From NCBI GenBank assembly GCA_019188255.1, contig JAETXT010000002.1, forward strand, positions 6,751,011 to 6,815,010: DNA of 64,000 nucleotides, in the 5' to 3' direction. Below are positions 11,890 through 24,993 of this stretch, in pieces (position 1 is the first letter of the stretch; each line of letters starts with the position of its first letter). The notes under the pieces are model-generated. The model had not been told where the DNA came from. It ran no database searches and was given only the letters and a program-made list of their open reading frames with translations. A program made the translations under genes and the position numbers. The stretch comes from Verticillium longisporum (lineage: Eukaryota; Ascomycota; Sordariomycetes; Glomerellales; Plectosphaerellaceae).

Positions 11890-13612
11890 ATGCGAATGGC
11901 GACCTCCTCACGCCGCCTTGCAGAACAGCGATGGTCTCTCAACGACCTCAGCTCTGAGCTGCTAGCCCTCATTATCGAGCATGTGAGGCGTTCGTCTTTG
12001 TCCCGAAATCACGTCGAACCCGCAGCTGACATCAGACCAGCTCCGGGACATCGATCCCCCATCGGCCGCCACAAGCCGTCGCTTGTCGAGGAGATTCGAG
12101 GCAGTCGCGACCCCCATCGTCTACCATGTGCTGTGCCTCAACGAGAGCATTGTGTCGACGGACGCCGAGGCACGATACCCTAACCTCTTCCGAAACGTAG
12201 CGGCCCACACCAACCATGTGGTGGCCCGCAGCAATCTAGACCCCTTTGGCATCAAGCGCGTGCTAGACAGGGTTCGCAGGCTTCAATCTGTCCAGTAAGT
12301 CCGCTACGACAAGAGCAACCGTATTGTCCCTGTTTCGGAACATGCCTTTCTCACACTTGACTTCTGCAGATGGGACTATGTCGATGCTGAATTCAACAGC
12401 GGCCTATTGTGGTTACCTTCTGATGTGCTCAAATCAGAACAGACCCGACATCACACAACCAAGCTTCACGTGCAAGGATTGCCGCTGCGGGAATTCGAAG
12501 GCCATTTGCGTGACACCTACGTTCGAGCCATCCCCACAGATCTCTTGACGACGCTCAAACTAGCCAGCCCCGCACCCCCCTTGACAACGCGGCTCAACTC
12601 ACTGAAGCAGCTGCTGCTGCTCTCGCGACGACTCGAAACTTTTCATTACGAAGATCGAGGTCAAGGCACCAACTTCAAGTTCAGCCCCAGTGAGCGCATG
12701 CCGGCTCTGAAAGAACTGGTGTTGAAATCATATGACTGGAACCACTCCAGAGAAGACGTGAACCGGAATTGGGATTTTTCTCGCCTGGAATCCCTCGACC
12801 TGGTTTCTGTGCCCATTTTCAATTTCCTCGTGTCTGTCAACTTTAATGACCTCGCAAATCTCCAACGGCTTCACTGCGAGGACTACAGCGCCCACCAGGT
12901 TACCGACAAGCGACAGGATGCGACACGGGGCCTCCATCTGCTTGTCAAGAAGCATATCCGAGCCCTCCATTCCCTAAGCCTGACGTGCCACACCTCTTCC
13001 TTCCCGCTCGACGGCATCCTGGCGCATGCATCGACACTTCGGTCTCTGCGCTTCCGAGATCATGTTGGGTTTGGGGAGGAAGACCGTCGCTGTCCGACTC
13101 TCTGGCCAGCTGACCTCGAGACGCTTGGCCGCCAGCTACCCTTCGTCCACACTCTCGAGATCGACATGGACATTGCTCTGTGCGACCCGCCTGAGTTTTT
13201 GCGCGCCATTTGTGCCTTCAAGAAACTACATACTCTCACTCTACACGTGCAGACTGTCCTACACCCACTTGAGATAGTCCACCCTGGCATGGACCGTGAT
13301 CACGGCGCCGCAGTCCGCACCTTTGGCTATCTCATACAGTGCAAGCAAGATTTCGAGGCGAGGGCAGTACCAGGTTGCGGTTCGCAACCATGGCGCCACA
13401 TGACCATAAACGTTGGAGGTTGGCGGCGTGCCATGGTCCGTCGCTTTAGTGCAGCCTGGCGCCGGCAGAATGAACAGGGGGTTTTCGCGGAGCGGTGTTT
13501 CATTCTCGAGCGAGACAGAGGTAGCAGTGGCCGCTTGACATTCCGCGAGGAAAGGTGCGTTGAGACGCGCTCCACGACGCCTACCCCGGAGAGGATGTTG
13601 CGGAGCGTATGA
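11890..13612 (+). CDS. F-box domain protein
   Basis: Predicted three-exon gene: exons 11890-11982, 12041-12294 and 12370-13612, joined by introns of 58 nt (GTGAGG donor) and 75 nt (GTAAGT donor). Reading phases agree across both junctions and give about 529 residues. Joining exons 1 and 2 creates an N-terminal F-box-like segment (LNDLSSELLALIIEHL, then a basic RRLSRRFEAVATPIVYH stretch). F-box proteins bind Skp1 and recruit substrates to SCF ubiquitin ligases. The rest has scattered leucine-rich segments (LKELVLKSY, LESLDLVSV, LHTLTLHV) like the irregular LRRs in many fungal F-box proteins. An upstream in-frame TTG exists, but the first ATG is at 11890. Orthology and substrate are unknown. 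Confidence 0.8.
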
Positions 13613-14010
13613 CAACCTTCCGGAGACAGGGAGGCTGAAAGACAGAGAGGTAGCTGGAGAAGACCGGACGTAGACGGCTCGTAAGTACCGAGCTGCCGCG
13701 GCACCTGCCAGACCCGCCCCCATGATACCATGATACTAGACATAGGCCACCAGACCAGGCCGACCCAGGCCCTTAAAGTAATGAGACCATGACTATCTAC
13801 TACGGCCACCGCCCCCGCTTCGGCTACTTTCCACGTGTTCTGTCTGGAATCCATTCATCCGTCCCGAGTGCTCCGCTCATCTAGCGTTCAGTAGCCTCGA
13901 AGTCTAAACGGCCCCAGGCAGTAAACTTTTATCGCGACACGCCGTCACACGAGAAAAGGAGCCGCCCATTTCTCAGATCTGGCGTTCAAATGGGGCTGCG
14001 GTATGCTACA
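13613..14010. other. Short intergenic spacer
   Basis: Downstream of the F-box gene up to the left end of the DNA transposon. It has normal composition and no gene. The last eight bases (14003-14010, ATGCTACA) are the left copy of the transposon target duplication. Confidence 0.7.
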
Positions 14011-14032
14011 CAGGGCTACAACCCGACCAAAT
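14011..14032 (+). repeat. Left terminal inverted repeat
   Basis: Starts CAGGGCTACAACCCGACC and pairs with 17152-17173 with two transition mismatches. It marks the exact left edge of the AT-rich island. Confidence 0.8.
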
Positions 14033-14254
14033 CTATCTACTAAATACAAGCAAATATTAAATAAATCAGGTCCTTAAAGGCATTTAAATAAGTAATTATA
14101 TAGGGTATATTTAGTAGGCTATTTAGTAGTTTTCAAAAATACTAGGAAGCCCGGAATAATAGTAATTCTAGCTCTAGGGCCTATAAAATATAGGCTCTAG
14201 CTAATTAAAAAACAGCCTACGTATAGACTCTAATGAGCCTATATATAGGCTTAT

Positions 14255-14324
14255 AGCCCTAGTAGGATTCGAACCTATAACCTCCGGAGTATATCTAGCG
14301 CTAATACTATTTAACTATAGAGCT
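14255..14324 (-). other. Degenerate tRNA-like Pol III remnant
   Basis: The minus strand carries a B-box (GGTTCGAATCC) and an A-box-like TAGTTAAATAGT at the spacing of a tRNA gene. The two ends (AGCTCTA and TAGGGCT) form a 7-bp acceptor stem allowing one G-T pair. The T-arm pairs except at one A-C position. The anticodon arm does not fold normally, so no isotype can be given. It is either a RIPed tRNA gene or the head of a tRNA-derived SINE captured inside the DNA transposon, about 240 bp from its left end. Confidence 0.6.
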
Positions 14325-17151
14325 ATTTATAAATAAGGCCTATTATATCTCTAAATATAGAATATTAATTAGCTAGAAAATTAATCTATTAGAATATCTA
14401 TCTCCTATAAATAAATCTAAACCCTAAATTCTACTTTAATAATATAGATTTAAGCGCCTATTTTAGCGCTACGATCTACGCTCTTTACTACGATATTCGA
14501 ATTATTTAGTTAATTATAGCCTTATCCCTTCTTCGTACCTATCGCCCTCTCTCGATAGAGGCTTATCTTAGTTAACTTTAATTAATAACCGATATTAAGA
14601 TTAGGTTTATTTCTATAACCTTCCTAAAATAGCGCTTTACTCTTAACTCCTTAATAATAAAGAAGGGATCGAGAGGGCGCTTAAGCTAGGTTAAGGATTA
14701 AAGGATCTTTATAAGAGAGCTCTTCTCTAGTAATACTCTTAATATAATTATTACCCTTATATATATAATATCTTAATAAATAATAAGCGAAACTTTCTAA
14801 ATCTATTATTATTATAATAAAAAGAGAAATAACGATTTATAGCTATTTAAAGCTATTATAATAATATCTATTATAATATACTTCTAAAGAGCTTATAAGA
14901 TATTTAAAGATCTAAAGGATAGAGAATCGTTAACCGAAATAGGATTATTAGAAGCTTTATATTATCCGAATAAACGATTCTAATTAATAATAATTTACTA
15001 GAATAAAGTTCGATAGGTTAAGGAGCTTACCCTTAGTTTTATTATTAATTTAAACGTTCCCTTTAATATCTTTAATAATATATATTTCTATTACTTTATC
15101 TCCTATATAAACCCTTAATTTATTAAATAATTTTATAGAATTACGACTCCCTTTATAAGGGTCTTACCTCTATCTTTAATATAAAGAAAACGGAAGTCTA
15201 AGAAGAGCTCTATAGAATTAAATCGAGTATTTATATAATATATAATATATAGACGTCTCCGAATTACCTTATTATCTTTATAATATTTATTTATTTCCTC
15301 GATAATAATATAAAATAATAATAATAGCTTCTTACCCTTTAAGAGTAATTTAGAGCTTATATAAGCAAGAATATTATTAATATAATAATAGAGGTTATCT
15401 CTAGCTAGAATATCTCTAGCCTCGTTAATATTTTAATATCTAATAATATTATAAATAATAATACCTATATTTATACCTTTCTTTATTAGATTAAGCTATT
15501 AATAATATATAAAGATATTATTAATAGGTAATTATACTATTATAGCTATATACTAAATCTTATAGAGCGTACCTTTCTTTATAGAGAGGATAGTAAATCT
15601 TTTAAATAGGAATTATAGATTCTTAAACTTATTAATTAATCCTATAACTCTCTTTATTATTAATAGAAGAAGGGGCTAATTAGAAAGCTTTATAATATCG
15701 TTAAATAGATTTAATCTTCGCCCTAATATAGTAAATACTTCTAATTAATAGTTTTAGAGGTTAATAACCCTAAAAGGGGTATCTCCTTTTATAAGGAATC
15801 CGCCTTTAAGCTTTAATTTATTCTAAATATTAAAATATATTAGAACTCTATATATTTAATAATTAAATATACCCTTTATAAAAGAGGGGAGATCTACTTA
15901 TTCCTAATATAGAACTAAGCTAAGGTCGACCTAAATCGCTATCTCGTATAAAAGGATTATCTTTATAATAAAGATTAGCACCTCTTAATTAAATTATAGG
16001 ATCTTCTATAACCTCTTTATTATTAGATAATATATATTTAGGGCTAGAGTATTAATAGGAGTTATAATACTTTATAAAAGGTCTTTATTAATATTAAGTA
16101 TTTATTAGAGAAGATAAAGGATTAGAAGAATCTCTTTAACGAACCCTTAAATAATATTATATTATAGAATTAAATATAATCCTTATAAATACTATAGCGA
16201 AGTAAGAGGGATATTAAACTATATTTATCCTAGTTGTTTATCTAATTTCTCTTAGAATACTCTTAAAGCGAATATTCTAATACCCTATTAAATTAAATAA
16301 ATCTTAATAATCTCTCCTTTAATTTATAATAATACTTCTACTTCTCTATTATAAATAGGTAGAAGAAGCTTAATATATTTTATATATACCTCGGAGAGTT
16401 ACTACTATATATTATAGTAATTATCCTCTATTCTAGATATAGAATAAAGTAATTAAAGTCTTAATAGAATAGTTTAGAATAATTAATTTAGCTTCGAGAT
16501 ATAAAGGATAGGCTCTTATAATACTAGGATAAATAGTATTATAAGAATTACCCTACTTCTATTTACGCCTCCTCTAGGTAATTTATCTATAGCTTCTAAT
16601 AGTTCTAAGAAAGTCCTCCTTTAGAGCTAGGTTAATTCGATAATTAGGTCTATAATAAGTATAATTAGCTAGAAATTAACGAAATAGAAATCGACCTTTA
16701 TCTTTAATATAACCTAATATAACTATAAAGTATTAAAGACCTTATTAAATAGTAGATATTATAAGAATCTATATTCCCTATACTTAATAAGCTTATATTT
16801 AATATTTTAGCTATCCTTATAATATTAATAGACTATAAGAAAGCATTTAATCTTATAAAGCTGACTCTTATATTATAACGATTTACGATAGCTTTAGAGA
16901 TACTAGATTATATTTAATACTTTAAAAACTAGCTTTAGAGGGGCGTAATTTCGTTAAAGGGGTTAGATTAAGTATCTCTAGAGATATCTAAAGCTTTAAT
17001 ACTATAGAACTATAGAATTAGTAAGCTTTATTACTTCTAAATAGCTTTATTAATAGATTAAATTAATTAAATATTTATAAATTAAATTAAATAATTAAAT
17101 TTAACCTATTATAATAATCAAATCCTACTAAAATAGCCTCTAATTTAACTT

Positions 17152-17173
17152 ATTTAGTCGGGCTGTAGCCCTG
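17152..17173 (-). repeat. Right terminal inverted repeat
   Basis: Its reverse complement starts CAGGGCTACAGCCCGACT and matches the left end over 22 bp. It is followed by ATACTATA, the right copy of the 8-bp target duplication. Confidence 0.8.
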
Positions 17174-20100
17174 ATACTATATAGCCTTGCCCAGGTGTTA
17201 AGGGCCTACTTCAGCTTTGGTGAGCTTGTAATTAGGCTCCGCAGAGCGACTCGGAGCTGGTCCGAGCAGCGATGGATTCGGCATGTTCGTTAGCAGGAGT
17301 ATCATTGTTCGCTCTGGTTGACCTCCGTCGTGTATTTTAGTTGTTTTGTGATTTTTGGGTCCACTATCTGGAATACCAAGACGAGAGATCCTCCTGTATC
17401 CTAGGAGATTTACGTGCGTGAATACGTCGTAACTTCGACACCTGCCATCAGGGTTACTCTCTGTGCTTCATACTCATCAAGATAGATGTACATTGTGCGA
17501 ACATGCTCTGGTAATGCATGGGAGGCCATCATGTATCTCGGTGACTTCCCAGCTGTATACTTGAGAAGGATATCGCTTGCCCGGCAAGGCAAGTGATGTT
17601 CATCTCTCTCGCGAGACTTTTATAATCATTTTGGGAATCTCTTCGAGGTCGGAATTATCCGAAATTTACAAGCCAGAGCCGAAGAGCTGGTTCTGAGACC
17701 CCTTTCAGGCGAAGCCAAGTAGTCATGCAAAAAAGATGTTAGACTGGCCGGACATCCTGAACGAAACACGTGGAGGGTGGAGGCATGTCAGGAGCATCCC
17801 AAGAAAATTTGGAAAAGTTCAATTGTACACTGGAAGCCTATTTGAGTCAAGAAGACCCCTACAGTACTGCATACCACGATTGAAGCCATGGTCTGAGAAG
17901 ACACAAGCAAGCAATTCCCTCATTGCAGTAGGGCTAGCAGGGCCGCGTTGAGATTGCTCCCGATAGTTTTGGAATAGGATGCCCTTTCATGGCCTATCAC
18001 GCTTCTGCTTCCTACGCGTTCTTGAAATGCCCTCACAATCAGTGGGCAGCCAGCTGACTGGATACACTATGTAGAGTCTTCGGTACAGGAGTAGCCAAGG
18101 CTTTTCGACACCTGAACGATTACGAAGCAGATCGAACTTGAAGAAATCCCGTAGAAAGGACCATTACAACATCCCACTCGCGCATTCTACATGTCGTCGT
18201 CATCATATTCGTTACCATCTGCCCGTAAGTCTGATGCAGATACATGTCCTGCAGCACAGATAACGTAACTCCTGGCAACCTCTGGGGTCTGACAAGCACG
18301 AAACTCGTTCAGCAACCTAGTCCGCTCCTTATCATGCGCCCAGAAAAGGGATGTATAGATCGTCTTGGCTGCTCGGCAGCACCGGTGGTGAGTAATCGTC
18401 ACCTGGAAGGTCATCGGCATATCTGAGTGACGCATGGCTCATTGATTCAGAAAGACCAAAAAATGCTGATAGAGTCCTGAATGTGCCAGGAACCTCGTCC
18501 TTACCGTCTTGTCTCATCATCCCGCGCCTCCCTTGTCAATACCTCTAGCCTATCACGTAATACATGCGAGTCGGGTTGTCGAGCTGAGCAACGGGAACGG
18601 TTGAGACTGGATGGACACGGTGCAATACCTCATCGCACGAGGTGACAATCCAATACAGGGGAGATCAGTAGTCAAGATATTGCGGACACGTCGTCCCTTT
18701 CGTACGTCCCACATACTTTACAGAGTGTTGGTGCGGTGTAACAAAGCCTGACAACACTGTCCTGCCTGTGTCAGAACGTCAGAGACAAGAATGAACAAGA
18801 GAAACACAGTCTGACTCTGGGTACTAGCGTACCAGTCCCTCGGGTCGTATCCCGCACCAGCCAGGAATGCAGATGTGAATGGAATTTCGGCACAATTCCC
18901 TGATCAGCAGTGTTGAGTCTGTACCGATTCCACCTCTTGCCCTTCAACAATTGTTTCTAGTATGTGGGAGGCTTTTTCAATTGGGACAATCGTGGAGCGT
19001 AACCTATGGCCGGCTTCAGTCTGTGGAAGGCTTGGGGAATATGGCAAGCCCGCGCAATAGGTGCTGCGGAAGCGGAAATGCGGCTGAGAGACCTGACGCA
19101 AGTTCAGTTTTGCCACGAGAGACCCTACTTGGCAGTCTTCCCCGGCAAGAGCGAGAATTGCCTTGGTCACTGCTGTTGGGTGCTTCCCAAGCATTGGGTT
19201 CTGTACTCGAGCTGCTTTCACCGCTTGTTGTCTTATCGGCTTGTCGTTGGAGGAAAGAGATGCCAGCACGATCAAGAGCTGCCGCCACTCGACCCTGGTG
19301 TTTCTCAAGACCCAACAGAGTCTTGAAGAAAGCAACGTAGACAGGCTTCCGTAAATGGCATTGTGCAGCTGTGTAGCCAGCCTTCTTTTCCCCATTCGTA
19401 GACCGAAAGATCGGCGAGGACTCGGTCCGCATTAGGGTTTTCTGTTTTGTACTGCCAGTAGCCTCTGGGAGAACACGTCAGCCATTGCTAGTCTTGATCC
19501 AATGCCCGCGCAGAATATGAGTCCTGGGAAGAGAGGTGTGGTCCCGAAGTCACTAAAGTTCAGTTGTAAATGACAACTGCAATAGAGCCATCATGCTGCA
19601 CGAGCCCCATGATGGCCAGATACCAAAAGCCCGGCCAATACCGTGACGGAAGTATCAACTGCCTGACCAACATTTCTTTTTGTCTTGGGCATCTGGTATC
19701 ATTGACGCGTCGAATTCTACCGGATTGACCGAGTACTGATCCACGGGAACAAGAAACCCGGCCAGATAAAATGGGCGTTCGGCTGTAGAGACGGTAAGGT
19801 GGCGGTGGGAGGCGGGATTACTATCAATGGACGCGTACCTGAAGCCAGGAGAGGGTCCGCGGCACCTGACGAGTTCTTATAACCAGAATTCCATATTCGA
19901 TTCGGGTTGGAGATTTGACTGTAAGGGAAAAGTCGACGTCGCTGAGGGTCTCGGTACGACACGCCGCCTGGGTTGTCGACCACCAGGATTCCTAGCAGGG
20001 CCACCGATCGGACTTGGCAGATATCTAAGGTTTGTTGTGAACGTGTTCATAGTCGATGATAAAGCCATGCGGGGCTGGAATCCTCAAAGTGCCCGGCGCG

Positions 20101-20854
20101 ATGTCGACTGAAGGATGCGGGATCTATGGATCCAAGCCCCCTCAACGCGGTGGTAAAAAGAACAGATAAGGGCGTCCAGAGAGGGAATCATGGTTTCCAG
20201 AGAGTAGAGTTTTCTCAGGGAACATTGCAACGAGCATGCTGTGAAATTTATTTGCGGAATGGCAGGCCATGTCAGATATGGTTCGTGGGCAGGAAAAAGT
20301 TGGAGGAAGAATAAAGCGAAGTTGACCAAAGCCCCCGAGTATCGCCACTTCTAGGCAGTGCCAGGTACAAGCAACTAACACCAGCCACGGCAGGCACTAC
20401 TGGAGCTGACCAGCCTCTCCCTCCTCCTTCTTCCCCTTTTCTCCCCAGTCGACTTTTTCTTCCACTACCGGGAAGATACCAAACTGCACAATACCAACAT
20501 CGCCACCGATACATCGTCTTTGACGAGATATCCTACCAAAAGTGGTCATGATCCAACAAGTCCTCTGGACATCGCGTACTCGTCCCAATGAATGGACTAC
20601 TCCTGACAAGACACCGATTACAACGGAGTACAGATGGTCATCTCACCCTAGGGAATGAACCTTAAAAGAACATGGACCAACAAACGTTGGCAAGGTTAGC
20701 TTCCACAGACTCAAAGTCAGCAGGCTTGCGCTTAATCTCGGGCTCGATTTGGGGCTGAGATATCCGGTCCACGCTACAGAGTGCCAATGGATCTTGCTAC
20801 GCGTCGAATACTTGTCCAGGGCTTCTTCTTGCAATTGCTCGGTTTTCACTGTAG

Positions 20855-20863
<9 letters not shown>

Positions 20864-20896
<33 letters not shown>
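20864..20896. repeat. (TGC)11 trinucleotide repeat
   Basis: Eleven perfect TGC units (CTG/CAG on the other strand). Not inside a supported gene. Confidence 0.95.
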
Positions 20897-23800
20897 CAGC
20901 CCTTGGAAGGGAGATTACCGATATCTGCATCATGTGACGAGCCTGTGCTGCGGTCATCGAGCGAGTCCTATCCACACAAGACGACTACAACGCCAGACCA
21001 TCTTCATGATATACTTTTCACGTCACGGCAGAGCTGAAGAGAAGACTGACACCGCAGATCTGGGCGACAATTAGCAATGCGAGGACGTCGGCCGCTGATA
21101 GAGTAGGGTAGATCCTGAATTTTCAACATGTCGAACGAAGGATGAGCAGGGCCAACAAGTGTCGGATAAGGTTGGAGGCGGTCTCTACTTTCGGCCTGCG
21201 ACCCTCCCAAGGCTTGGAAACCACAGATCTGTCAAGACATGGCACCAACGGACGGATGCTTGCCAACCACCGTTGCTCGTTGCCGTTTCGCGTCATGTTC
21301 TGGCGCCATCGACCTCTGTCTGGCAAGACTGGCTACCCCCTCCCAAGCAAGCTACCAACACAGGCTATCCCCGCCCCTGCGACTTTTCATTATAGCTGGA
21401 TCGCACCAGGAAGAGGGAGCTAGGCCGCGAGATCAGGTCATCTCGCAACCGCTCCGAAGCGCGCAGAACAGACGAGCGACTTTAGCTCCGCCCATCCCAC
21501 CCCCCTACGAGTGCTCCCCGCTGCATTTCTTTCACTTCAGCTTGTCTGGCCCTGTCGGCGTGATCAGGAGCTACCCCCATACTGCGAGCTATGCAGCGCC
21601 CGTGACGCGATCCTTTGTTCAACGTCTAGCGGCCTTACTCGATATGCACAAGGCCTCCAAGCCTTCTCCCTGCACCCTTCGCCCGCCCGTTCACACGGGC
21701 CTCTCGCGCGGCGCCTGCCTCCCCTCTAGTCTTGCTCCGTCTCCATGACCATGCGAGCTGAGTATGATCGACATTTAATCTGAGCCATGTGGGCTCGGGA
21801 CCAGTAGGGCGAGGCAGCACCCGAAATCTTCTTGCTGTCAAATATTCAGCACAAGCACACAAACAGCTTCTTTGTGAGACAAAACAGGCTACTGACAGCT
21901 CCTCCTTCGGTGAGCCCGGTGGCTTTCGCGACGCATCGCTGACAACGAAACATCAAGCCGCCTTTCGGCTTCCGGAACCGTATAGCACGCTAATTCGGCT
22001 CTCGTCTCACCGAGAGTCTCCGGACTTGGGCGGGCTAGCTAGTCAAGCAAACGACAGAACGAGCAGGCCCACACCATCATCATCTCTCGAGGTCGCCGTC
22101 CTGCGTTCGTGTCGAATTGTGGTGCCATGCCCCATATCCGCGCTCCAAGGTTCATTGAGAAGAAGCCCTAGGCTAATGTTGCTGGCATCGCGTCAGGCCC
22201 CTCTCCATCAGCCTGCCTCAAACACGCCGGCGTACGGTGGCCATTCACTCTCCCTGTCGTTCACCATTTAGCATGCCACACATCAACATCTTACCTGCGT
22301 TAGTCTGTACCCAAGTGCCAACGTCCGTCCGCGGGCCAGATCGTCTGCATTAGCTGGCCTTGCTTGCATGCTCTCCGCTGCTTGAGCGGGACCAAAGACT
22401 TGACTACCCAACGCCAGAAACGTCCGCGCCCCCCCTCCCTCCTTGCGATATCCAATCTACGCCCCTCCTCCCCTCCCTTTCCCCTCAACCCACGCATATA
22501 CTCCATAGTCCGCCGTTACCAACTGCAACCATTGAGCACGGACAAAGCCGAGTAATTGGCTGTCAGTTGAAGCAAGAAAAGAACGCGAACAAGAACCGAT
22601 AATACCTCCGGCAAGGGTACCGCTGTTACACCCGAAGCTGCAACGTCGTCTTAGAGGCTTTGCCCGCGCCGACTCTTCCTGCCCAACCCTGCTCTGCCCC
22701 TCACCATCCTGCGCGCCTTCTTGTACCTTCGGGAGGGGCGTTTAGGAATGCTCAATCACTCTGACCTACCGAACAGCTTTATTCCTCGCAGCCCCCACAC
22801 CGCCTGATGAAAGGGGGTGTCAGCGGAAAGGCTTAGATCTGGAAAGTTGCATGCGCTTCATGTTACCTGTTCATCTGATACTTATGACTGTGTTAAAGGG
22901 TACCTGCCCTCACCGTGTCGGATAGTCATGTCCACTGCATTTCTCGTCTTGGCACTGGGCTGGTTGAAAGACTACTTTAGAACAACCCTGTCATCAGTAT
23001 ACGTGTCGTTCTGTTGAGGCAGCAGGGAGGTACTGTCAAGTTGGCAGCCGAGTAAAGTTGCGCGCGGGGACGGGACGGTTGGTATGCATGCGTGTTTGAT
23101 TGTGTGTGTGTGTGTGCGCGCGAGCGCCGTCTGGACGCAAACAGACGAAGAAAGCCCCTCCTTCCACTGCGCACCCGCGCTCGCCACGCGATGAACGGAG
23201 ATGTTTCAACCCGTTCGCGGATCATGGAGTCCACGTCCAGCGCAGACAAGATCCCAGGCGAAACCCAAAACCGGCCTCAAAAGTATGGGCTATCTTTCTT
23301 TCACCCTCTACAAGACGAGTTTGGGTGGGTCCCGTGTGCGAAATTTGGGCAAATTTGACAGAGATCGTACGCTCGCTTTCCCGAGTTTCTTTGTTCTCGA
23401 GATGCTTGGCCTCATCCTCCCACCCCCAGCTGACCGGAACCGTAGCGTTGGTCGCGTCACCTCTGTTTTAGGTGGGATTTTTCTCTGCCTGTCCCTCTTT
23501 CTCTCTCTCGCTGTCTCGCCCCCCCTTTTCCACGCCCATCGCGCTCGCGCGTCCCGAAGTTTCCAGCCAGCCGCCCGCCAGGGTGCGCGGCGGCGCACCA
23601 TCCTGCCGGGTCTTGGGTATTTCGTCTCCCGTCTGGCGGGTTTCTGCCCACCCAGCGCCGGTGCACCCTGCCCCTCTCTCGTCTGGTGTCTCCAGAGAAA
23701 ACCCTCAGCGGGTACCCAGACCGAGAGCCGCGACACTTGGTGCGAGTCTTGCTTAGCCCTCCTCCGTCCCCCCGCTGCGCGTACAGAGAAGAGCAGGTAG

Positions 23801-24280
23801 CATGTGCGCATGTGATAACGAAGGCATGCAATCTTCATCTTTTGCCCAAAACCAACATGGAAGCAACACTTCAGAGTCTATGATATATGTGCATGTTGGG
23901 GTCATACTGCTGCCACCAGCAGCCAGGACAGGGTGGGGAAAGCTCCAATCTGTGCCGTGTGTGTAGAATTTGCTAGTCTACCGTAGGTAGGTAGTCAACG
24001 AGAGTCGGTTCTTGTAGATCCAGCGCCACGTAATCTGCGGCGGCCCGGCTGCTTTGGTGTGTCCAGGACGTACGTGGGAAACAACTTCAACTTCCATTTT
24101 CAAGACTATCGACAGCCCACCCTTTCCTCCCGTTTCCTCCTACACGCGCCGGGCTCTGGTCCAGTCCAAGCAAGGACTGGTCTTCGGCACAGCTGCCTTC
24201 CTGCCTTGTCTTTGCACACGCGTAGCCCCAAAGTTCGCTCACAAAGACAAGCCCGAAGACGACGACGTCAACGACGACAG

Positions 24281-24298
24281 CAACAACAACAACAACAA
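24281..24298. repeat. (CAA)6 trinucleotide repeat
   Basis: Six CAA units following a GAC/GAC-rich tract. Not inside a supported gene. Confidence 0.9.
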
Positions 24299-24993
24299 TA
24301 ACGGACGGAAAATCGCGAAGAAGCAAAACGTGTAATCCATTCGCAACAAACAAGACATTTGCCGTGAGGCAGGCCAATCTTAACCCATCCGTCCCCTTGG
24401 GGAAATGACTGCGAGAATAGCAATGCAAACAAGAGCCACTGCGCAGAACCAAGCCCAGCCGACAACACCCTGGCAACTCCGAGCAGCGGGGAGAAACATG
24501 ACAGCTCTATCAAGGCAAAAACAAACCTCCTGCGAAACCGTGCTGACCTTTTAAGACAAGTCGAAATATGGGACAGAACGGCTCCGAGAGCACATTCGTT
24601 CGCTCCTGTCGAAGCCACAGACCCGATTTTGTGCCTCCGTTTGCCCCTCCACAGTGTTGTGCCGGGGGACACAGACAATAAGAAATAAGATAGAGAAAAC
24701 AAGGGACGCGCACCGCCACCGAACCGAAGTCAAATAATACCTCCCCTCCTGCCGTATCGATGCTGCGCGGGCCCTAATACCAAATAAAATAAATGCAAAT
24801 GAGAGAAGACTGCAGAGAAACTGGTGATCTTGACTGTACTGTTCGAACCGAAGGAGGTGCGTGCCTGACCAGCAGACCTTTTCTTCTTCGCATACATGTC
24901 AACGGAGTGGTGCGATCAAATGCTCGTACAGTCCGTCTACTCGTATGCTGCGGGGCGGATGAAAATCCGCCAGCCATGCGTGCCAGTCGTCCA

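Larger units (their letters stand above)
14011..17173. mobile_element. RIP-mutated hAT-like DNA transposon
   Basis: The AT-rich island is exactly framed by inverted ends. The left end reads CAGGGCTACAACCCGACC and the reverse complement of the right end reads CAGGGCTACAGCCCGACT. The match extends over 22 bp with two mismatches, both transitions. The flanking 8-mers are ATGCTACA (14003-14010) and ATACTATA (17174-17181), identical except for one G/A and one C/T difference. An 8-bp target duplication with short TIRs starting CAGGG is typical of hAT elements (Mutator-like elements also make 8-11 bp duplications). The 3163-bp interior is so RIPed that I could not read a transposase, so the superfamily call is structural. 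Confidence 0.75.
17182..24993. other. Gene-free or unannotatable region
   Basis: GC content is normal and short open frames occur on both strands, but none shows a domain, good length or a convincing splice model. Minus-strand frames around 18190-18435 and 18900-19430 look slightly protein-like. The latter contains AGYT and, in another frame, LHNAIYGSLSTLL, which resembles an ankyrin repeat broken by a frameshift. This could be a decayed gene. 21100-24700 is pyrimidine-rich and contains simple repeats. It lies 3' to the Zn2Cys6 gene, which ends at 24994. Confidence 0.55.

Noticed and set aside
16821..16870. Plus-strand DYKKAFNLIK-like string resembling a LINE reverse transcriptase
   Set aside because: Isolated; no FADD-type or other RT motifs around it, and the element's TIRs and 8-bp duplication indicate a DNA transposon.
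18900..19432. Possible ankyrin repeat on the minus strand
   Set aside because: Only one unit-like segment split over two frames; no flanking repeats or domain.
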